11,303 bases of DNA from Litorivivens sp047622145 (GTDB lineage Bacteria > Pseudomonadota > Gammaproteobacteria > Pseudomonadales > Spongiibacteraceae). Location of the stretch: assembly GCA_047622145.1 (NCBI GenBank), contig JBLHMO010000109.1, forward strand, positions 1 through 11,303. The letters run 5' to 3'. Shown here piece after piece: positions 7,166 to 11,303 of this stretch (the stretch's first letter is position 1; every line of letters begins with the position of its first letter). The translations under genes were made by a program, and so were the position numbers. Below the pieces are notes generated by a model that was not told the origin of the DNA, made no database searches, and worked only from the letters and a program-made list of their open reading frames with translations.

Positions 7166-7810
7166 GTGAGCGTTCTGTTCGCTTAATTCAGTGGCTGCCT
7201 GCCGCTCAGCCATAACGCGTTCGACCGTATCTACAATCACCTGAGTCTGCCGATCCACTTCTATATTGACCCTGTCGCCTATTTTTAAATCCGACAAATT
7301 GGTCACCCGTAGCGTTTCAGGAATTAAACACACGGAAAAACGTGAACTATTTTTGTCCATATCAGCAACCGTCAGGCTGCAGCCATGCAGGCCGACAAAG
7401 CCTTTTTTAAAGACATACTTTGTGAGCGCAACAGGCAATTGAAATGTCATGGTGCAGTTATTTTCCGGCTGCTCCAGCACAACCAACTCAGCGACACCGT
7501 CCACATGGCCAGAAATTAAATGCCCGCCAATTTCCGCGTCCTGATGAGCGGAGCGTTCGACATTCACACTATCGCCAACACGTAATCGCCCCAAAGTGGT
7601 GAGCGCTAACGTTTCCTGCATGGCATCAAAATGCACCTTGTAGCCATCACTGGCAGTAACCGTCATGCAGACGCCGTTCAAGCCAACACTGGCACCGATC
7701 TCTAGTCCGGCCAGTAAGAACTCGTCCAAGTCCATGGTCAATCGACTTAGACCCGGCTTCTGTTCAAGTCCACAAAGGGGGTAGGCGCCATAGACGATAC
7801 CGGTATACAT
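7157..7810 (-). CDS. ribE: riboflavin synthase, alpha subunit type
   Basis: A 217-aa enzyme that dismutates two 6,7-dimethyl-8-ribityllumazine molecules to riboflavin plus a pyrimidine, the last step of riboflavin synthesis. It shows the tandem lumazine-binding barrels. The N-terminal half has MYTGIV, GASVGLNGVCMTV (S41, C48) and GGHLISGHVDG (H97, H102). The C-terminal half has KKGFVGLHGCSLTV (K136, S145) and LIPETL, ending with VDTVERVMAER. It aligns closely with the E. coli enzyme. One oddity is H142, where E. coli has Asp143 (GIDGIS becomes GLHGCS). Start: ATG 7810 has AGGAG 5 bases upstream and gives the family-typical M[FY]TGIV; the longer frame to 7834 adds 8 unsupported residues. It lies 28 bases behind the yhhN-type gene, probably co-transcribed, and not with other rib genes. 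The upstream gap is too small for an FMN riboswitch. E. coli calls this gene ribC. Confidence 0.93.
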   Translation of the reverse strand: MYTGIVYGAYPLCGLEQKPGLSRLTMDLDEFLLAGLEIGASVGLNGVCMTVTASDGYKVHFDAMQETLALTTLGRLRVGDSVNVERSAHQDAEIGGHLISGHVDGVAELVVLEQPENNCTMTFQLPVALTKYVFKKGFVGLHGCSLTVADMDKNSSRFSVCLIPETLRVTNLSDLKIGDRVNIEVDRQTQVIVDTVERVMAERQAATELSEQNAHSV

Positions 7811-7838
7811 AGATTCTCCTGAGGTACTTATCAATTAG

Positions 7839-8471
7839 CTATAGCGTAGCTACGGATGCAGCAATCAATAATTGCGAACCAAAATACAGGGGCAAACCCC
7901 ACACACGATTGTTAAATCCCGGAGCCACAAAGCGATTGCGGGCGACTGACAGATCCGACACCGCAAACGCTATGGCTCCGATCGGTATAAGCCAGCTGGC
8001 ACCGGCGGCATACACCGCGATCGACAGGCAGACCATCACAGAAATTACCACTGTATAAGCCACCACCGCCGCCTTGAACTGGGCGTCCAAGTGTGTCCAC
8101 AGCCACCGCAGCGCACCATAAGCAAACAGCGTCATCCCCGCAATGGAGGCCAGCAATGCCGCAGCGGAGAAATCCAGCCGTAAAAAGGCAAGGGCATAGG
8201 CGAGGTGGCCCAGTAGAAAGGCCAGCATCCCTGCGAGAAAGGTCGGCCCCTGGCCCTTGGGAATCAGTAGCACGTCACCGGCCATACAGAGCACCAAGCC
8301 AATCACAACCCACTGGCCAAAATCGCTGTCCAATCCACCCCACGCTATTCCAGCCCAAATAAACGCTGCCGCTGCCAGCGGTTTAAAAAGCCATTCCGCC
8401 TGCGCCAGCCCGCGCTTTTCAGACACTAACAGTAAGTATACTGAAACCAGACACACTAAAACCGGCAGCAT
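7839..8471 (-). CDS. YhhN-family lysoplasmalogenase (TMEM86-like)
   Basis: A 210-aa polytopic membrane protein with about eight hydrophobic segments. YhhN/TMEM86 enzymes cleave the vinyl-ether bond of lysoplasmalogens, giving a fatty aldehyde and a glycerophospho head group; bacterial substrates are less certain. Family marks: LFKPLAAAAF (K30-P31), MAGDVLLI (G65-D66), LLGHLAYALAF (H89) and AFAVSDLSVARNRF (S172-D173), with conserved polar residues within the membrane. Start ATG 8471 has CAGGA with about 8 bases of spacing and begins at the first membrane segment; the longer frame to 8510 adds 13 polar residues. It is the first gene of a two-gene unit with riboflavin synthase and is divergent from the DUF1145 gene. 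In E. coli, as I recall, yhhN also lies close to a DUF1145 gene (yhhL). Confidence 0.8.
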   Translation of the reverse strand: MLPVLVCLVSVYLLLVSEKRGLAQAEWLFKPLAAAAFIWAGIAWGGLDSDFGQWVVIGLVLCMAGDVLLIPKGQGPTFLAGMLAFLLGHLAYALAFLRLDFSAAALLASIAGMTLFAYGALRWLWTHLDAQFKAAVVAYTVVISVMVCLSIAVYAAGASWLIPIGAIAFAVSDLSVARNRFVAPGFNNRVWGLPLYFGSQLLIAASVATL

Positions 8472-8563
8472 AATACAATTCCTGTGCAGCCCATTGGGCA
8501 GATCGGCCAATATTGTTTACTATGCAGCACGGCATAACAACCCAATAACAAAGGAAGTAAATC

Positions 8564-8824
8564 ATGGGCAACACCCTAGGGAAAATTCTGGCGCTCGCCT
8601 TCTGGATCGTAGCTGTCATCAACCTGATTAACCCCCTTGGCGCAGCCGCACTCTGGATTAACGGTATTACCGCCCTGTTGGTGGTCGCGCATAGCATCGA
8701 ATGCATTGTATTTCGTAAACAGATACAGGCCGACCCCAACAACAACGCGCTGACAGGCTATGTGCTGGTTTTCCTCTTCGGTGTACTCCATGCCGGCCAA
8801 TGGACGGGAAAGGTTAAGAGCTAA
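8564..8824 (+). CDS. DUF1145-family small membrane protein
   Basis: An 86-aa inner-membrane protein of unknown function, close to the usual length for DUF1145. It has predicted membrane segments at about residues 6-23, 27-50 and 62-77. Features matching the family are the early FW-V--INL-NP pattern (FWIVAVINLINP), the central HSIECIVFRK (compare HLLE-LLF in other members) and the late LFGVLHAGQW. Start ATG 8564 has AAGGAAG six bases upstream. It is divergent from the yhhN-type gene with only 92 bases between starts, so the two probably share a promoter region. Assignment to DUF1145 is from memory of family patterns. Confidence 0.75.
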   Translation: MGNTLGKILALAFWIVAVINLINPLGAAALWINGITALLVVAHSIECIVFRKQIQADPNNNALTGYVLVFLFGVLHAGQWTGKVKS

Positions 8825-8932
8825 GTCGCTGATAAGCCCATGAGAGCACAGCCTGCAATGGTGAAGACGCTCGCACACTGGTAGGATTGCGTCCTCGGGG
8901 AGGATCACTTAACTACCGATGGGCAATAGCAA

Positions 8933-9733
8933 ATGAAGAGAGTTGTTTTTAATCAGAAAGGTGGTGTTGGCAAGACCAGCATCACCTGCAATCTGGCGGC
9001 TATAAGTGCTTGGAAGGGTTACAAAACCCTCGTTATCGACTTGGATGTTCAAGGAAACAGCAGCGAATACCTGATCGGAGGTCAATTTCGCGAGTTGACC
9101 GACAACGCCGCTGATTTTTTCAAACAAAAGCTGTCCTTTTTTGGCAAGGGCAAAGAACCCAAGGATTTTATCTACAATACCGAGTTCGAAAACTTGTTTC
9201 TGATGCCGTCCAACCCCGAATTAGCCAGCATCGAACGCGACCTTGAATCACGCCACAAAATTTACAAACTGCGCGATGCGCTGGAAAACCTCAGCGGCGA
9301 GTACGAGCATATTTACATCGACACGCCGCCAGCACTGAATTTCTATAGTCGCTCTGCACTGATTGCGGCCGACTCCCTGCTCATTCCCTTTGACTGCGAC
9401 AGCTTCTCCGCAGGAGCGCTGGTGGGCTTGCTGGACACCGTGGCAGAGATCAGAGAAGACCACAACCCCAATTTGACGCTCGAAGGCGTGGTGGTGAATC
9501 AGTTTCAGGCACAGGCCTCGCTGCCACAGCAGCTTACCGAAGAGCTCTCCGACATGGGTCTGCCGATATTTGACACCTTTCTCAGCAGCTCAGTAAAGAT
9601 GAAGGAATCCCGAACCCGCCAGACACCCTTAATCTATATGGCCCAATCGCACAAGCTCACCCAGCAATTTCTGTCGGTTCACGCCGACTTAGAAGAGAAC
9701 AGCAAACAACACAAGTATAAAAAAACCACCTGA
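8933..9733 (+). CDS. orphan ParA/Soj-family ATPase
   Basis: A 266-aa cytosolic P-loop ATPase of the ParA/MinD group; such proteins form ATP-dependent dimers, usually bind the nucleoid non-specifically, and position a cargo. It has the deviant Walker A KGGVGKT (K9, K14, T15), the switch/Walker A' segment IDLDVQGN (D36, D38) and Walker B YIDTPP (D130). The protein starts directly at the first strand, so it lacks the N-terminal HTH of large plasmid ParAs. The C-terminal tail is Lys/Gln-rich. No parB gene or obvious parS sites are nearby, and the flanking genes encode membrane or lipoproteins. That suggests a cargo other than chromosome or plasmid, for example a protein cluster, but this is inference. 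The start ATG 8933 has no clear Shine-Dalgarno sequence. The 3' end of the gene overlaps a bidirectional terminator. Confidence 0.88.
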   Translation: MKRVVFNQKGGVGKTSITCNLAAISAWKGYKTLVIDLDVQGNSSEYLIGGQFRELTDNAADFFKQKLSFFGKGKEPKDFIYNTEFENLFLMPSNPELASIERDLESRHKIYKLRDALENLSGEYEHIYIDTPPALNFYSRSALIAADSLLIPFDCDSFSAGALVGLLDTVAEIREDHNPNLTLEGVVVNQFQAQASLPQQLTEELSDMGLPIFDTFLSSSVKMKESRTRQTPLIYMAQSHKLTQQFLSVHADLEENSKQHKYKKTT

Positions 9734-9743
9734 GGGCGGTTTT
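9722..9743. terminator. bidirectional intrinsic terminator
   Basis: The stem AAAACCACC (9722-9730) / GGCGGTTTT (9735-9743) has one A-C mismatch and a TGAG loop that includes the parA stop codon. On the + strand it ends in TTTT and then AGCTTTT. On the minus strand the complementary stem is followed by a longer T-run, through 9718-9725. It therefore suits termination of both parA and the convergent lipoprotein operon. Confidence 0.75.
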
Positions 9744-9798
9744 AGCTTTTCGGCAAACAGCGCGCCTGCCCGAAACCCCTTTATCTAAGGGTGACCCA

Positions 9799-10287
9799 TC
9801 AAGGCGTAAGCCTGATAGTCGATTCCTTAATCATGGTCGACATACCCAAGCCGAAATTCACCACATCCGCATCGACCTCTAAGCGATAGGCCAGCGTATT
9901 TTTCGGGCTGCGCATCAATTTTTCCAGCAGAGGCAATCCGCTCAGTAAATCCACTTCAACGGGCACGGAAAAGCTGGCGCTATCATTGGCCGCTATCGTC
10001 AGAGGATCGACACGACGACCCGATGCCACTTCGCCGTCTTCCAAGAAAATACGGTAATCCAGCCGATTGACACTAAGCGCGAAGCCATTGGGATTGCGCA
10101 CCGCCACCCCAAGATTGATCACTTGCGTCAAGCCGCGGGTGCTGCCAAACGACACCGAGGTCAGTGTAACTTCCGGCTCGGAGGCGGCGTGTAGCCAAGT
10201 ACAAGCGCCGACATTGATAACCGCCAGGAGGAATACAAAAAAACCGCTCCTTCGCAAAAGCGGCTTGATAAGTGCAGCGAACACCAA
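9799..10287 (-). CDS. LEA14/WHy-domain putative lipoprotein
   Basis: A 162-aa protein with an N-terminal hydrophobic signal (residues 15-28) and a lipobox-like VGAC giving lipidated Cys29, followed by one WHy/LEA14-type domain (about 38-160). Domain marks are the S-EPEV-L-SVSF opening, the VAVRNPNGFALSVNRLDYRIFLEDGEVASG block and the SFSVPVEVDL segment. In LEA14-like proteins the N-P-N/L turn and edge strands form a small fibronectin-like sandwich. Bacterial members are usually outer-membrane or periplasmic lipoproteins of unknown function, linked by name to desiccation stress in plants. The start is non-ATG: TTG 10287 or GTG 10284, both served by ACAGG inside the 3' end of the upstream OmpA-like gene. 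Only 3 bases separate it from that stop, so translation is probably coupled. Confidence 0.8.
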   Translation of the reverse strand: MVFAALIKPLLRRSGFFVFLLAVINVGACTWLHAASEPEVTLTSVSFGSTRGLTQVINLGVAVRNPNGFALSVNRLDYRIFLEDGEVASGRRVDPLTIAANDSASFSVPVEVDLLSGLPLLEKLMRSPKNTLAYRLEVDADVVNFGLGMSTMIKESTIRLTP

Positions 10288-10290
10288 TGA

Positions 10291-10950
10291 CTAACCTGTG
10301 GGAATCAGGCTTAGCTCAACCCGACGGTTCTGCGAACGACCGCCCGCACTGTCGTTGCTGGCGATAGGATCACGCGGCCCCATACCCATCGTACGCACGC
10401 GACTGGCAGTAATACCGCTGTTCAGGAAGTGGCGCGCGACACTATGCGCCCGCTGCTCAGACAACTGCTGGTTGTACTCATAGCTGCCGGTGGAGTCGGT
10501 ATAGCCATTGACCTGCAACAAGGTTTTGTCGAATTCACGTACAACCTCTACCACGCTGTTCAATACATCGGTGAACGCAGGCCTCAGCGAACTGCTGCTG
10601 CTGTCGAAGGTGATGTTGCCCGGCATGATCAGCTTGATGGTGTCGCCGATACGTTCAACCCGAACGCCCGTCGATTCCAATCGCTGACGCAATTTGGCTT
10701 CTTGGCTATCCATGTAATAACCGGCGCCGGCGCCCACTGCCGCGCCCGCTAGAATACCCTGCTTAATTGAATGGTTCTTGTCCCCGCCCGCAGTCATCGC
10801 ACCGATTGCCGCGCCAGCGAGAGCACCAAGCCCGGCGCCTTTTGCGGTATTACTGGTTTTCTTTTCACCCGTATACGGGTCAATAGTACAACCGGCGACC
10901 ACCAGTGCGAGCGCAACACTTGCCAAACGAACATGCCATTGATTTTTCAT
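10291..10950 (-). CDS. OmpA-family glycine-zipper lipoprotein (YiaD-like)
   Basis: A 219-aa outer-membrane-type lipoprotein that likely tethers the envelope to peptidoglycan. Signal peptide with lipobox VAGC (lipidated Cys21); a short linker with DPYTGEKK; a glycine-zipper helical hairpin (about 36-79, with repeated GAxxGA patterns); and an OmpA C-terminal domain (about 100-219). Peptidoglycan-binding residues are preserved: D152 in GYTDSTGS and R167 in LSEQRA, 15 residues apart as in classical OmpA domains. The ending NRRVELSL is typical. Architecture and length match E. coli YiaD and similar proteins. Start ATG 10950 has GGGGA about 9 bases upstream. It is the first gene of a two-gene unit with the LEA14-type lipoprotein. 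The upstream region carries an 11-bp direct repeat. Confidence 0.92.
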   Translation of the reverse strand: MKNQWHVRLASVALALVVAGCTIDPYTGEKKTSNTAKGAGLGALAGAAIGAMTAGGDKNHSIKQGILAGAAVGAGAGYYMDSQEAKLRQRLESTGVRVERIGDTIKLIMPGNITFDSSSSSLRPAFTDVLNSVVEVVREFDKTLLQVNGYTDSTGSYEYNQQLSEQRAHSVARHFLNSGITASRVRTMGMGPRDPIASNDSAGGRSQNRRVELSLIPTG

Positions 10951-10994
10951 GAATACTATTCCCCTACTTGATTAAACTATGTTGATGCGAGTGT

Positions 10995-11031
10995 ATGCAA
11001 AACTGTGCAATGTAACCCAAATGCAAAACTG
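10995..11031. repeat. 11-bp direct repeat upstream of the OmpA-like gene
   Basis: ATGCAAAACTG occurs at 10995-11005 and again at 11021-11031, in the same orientation and 26 bases apart start to start, about 2.5 helical turns. TGCAA also occurs once more in between (11006-11010). The pair sits 45-81 bases upstream of the minus-strand ATG at 10950, where a promoter is expected. A regulator binding site is plausible; no known operator consensus is recognised. Confidence 0.5.
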
Positions 11032-11045
11032 ACGCGTACTGTTCC

Positions 11046-11303
11046 CTATGGAACTCCCGGCGGCTGCCAGCGCCCATCGCCATCGGCGTCGATGTAAATA
11101 GGGTTAGTCAAGGCAATTGGCGCAAAGCCCGGCAACACTTCTCGGTATAATGCCGTGACTGGGCCGCTGAACTCAACATTCAATACACTATCACGCGGAA
11201 ACTGAATGATGTCTGAATAAAGCTCGTTCGCGGTAATTGTTTGCTCACGCCACAGCCGCCCGTTCAGATATATGCGCATAGTATCCAGTCCGACCCAAGA
11301 CGC
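11046..11303 (-). CDS. C-terminal part of a secreted or periplasmic hydrolase, possibly CehA/PHP-type (partial)
   Basis: The last 85 codons of a gene that runs off the right edge; the frame is open to 11303 and stops at TAG 11046-11048. Visible text includes MRIYLNGRLWREQTI, a beta-rich middle (SVLNVEFSGPVTALYREV) and the tail FAPIALTNPIYIDADGDGRWQPPG. A C-terminal TNP[IL]-(Y/W)VD-DGDG tail is what I recall from CehA/McbA-like PHP-domain metallohydrolases. The D-A-D-G-D-G run also resembles a calcium-binding DxDxDG loop. The catalytic domain is outside the window, so the assignment is tentative. The reading frame lies about 95 bases upstream of the OmpA-like gene and in the same direction. 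Confidence 0.5.
   Translation of the reverse strand, partial: ASWVGLDTMRIYLNGRLWREQTITANELYSDIIQFPRDSVLNVEFSGPVTALYREVLPGFAPIALTNPIYIDADGDGRWQPPGVP

Noticed and set aside
7811..7838. FMN riboswitch ahead of riboflavin synthase
   Set aside because: Only 28 bases lie between the genes, far too few for an RFN element. The region upstream of the yhhN-type gene also shows none of its conserved stems.
8892..8904. TCCTC-GGG-GAGGA small hairpin before parA
   Set aside because: The stem is only five base pairs with a tight loop and no T-run. It is too short to call a terminator or a parS-like site.

Overview
This window looks like a chromosomal stretch of a free-living, probably marine, gammaproteobacterium. 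That guess rests on an Escherichia coli-type riboflavin synthase, the YhhN/DUF1145 neighbour pair, the GlsB/YeaQ, OmpA/YiaD and LEA14-type lipoproteins, and moderately GC-rich coding with many compact or overlapping gene junctions. Taxonomy is inferred from protein style only. I see no rRNA, tRNA, CRISPR array, insertion sequence, transposase, integrase or phage gene.

Layout. Positions 1-103 hold the last 33 codons of an unrecognised + strand gene. At 270-947 (+) there is a short SDR-fold protein with the complete signature of a halohydrin dehalogenase. Convergent to it is a small GlsB/YeaQ-type membrane protein (965-1216, -), with a perfect inverted repeat at the junction. Next is an exported His/Arg-rich small protein (1377-1868, -) with its own intrinsic terminator. 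From 2185 to 7165 (+) runs a three-gene, translationally coupled operon: RND periplasmic adaptor, RND inner-membrane pump, and a metallo-beta-lactamase-fold hydrolase. Both internal junctions are ATGA overlaps.

The operon collides tail to tail (9-bp overlap) with a minus-strand pair transcribed as yhhN-type lysoplasmalogenase then riboflavin synthase (8471 to 7157). Divergent from that pair is a DUF1145 membrane protein (8564-8824, +), then an orphan ParA-type ATPase (8933-9733, +). A bidirectional terminator separates parA from a minus-strand pair: an OmpA/YiaD-like glycine-zipper lipoprotein and a LEA14/WHy-domain putative lipoprotein (10950 to 9799). The promoter region of that pair carries an 11-bp direct repeat. 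The right edge holds the 3' end of another minus-strand gene, perhaps a CehA/PHP-type metallohydrolase.

Most of the window is envelope biology: efflux, outer-membrane or periplasmic lipoproteins, and small membrane stress proteins. The items most worth following up are the halohydrin dehalogenase candidate, the MBL hydrolase welded into an RND efflux operon, an Asp-to-His change at a conserved active-site position of riboflavin synthase, the orphan ParA, the His-rich exported protein and the direct repeat upstream of the OmpA-like lipoprotein. I did not find convincing evidence for a wholly new multigene defence or mobile system here.
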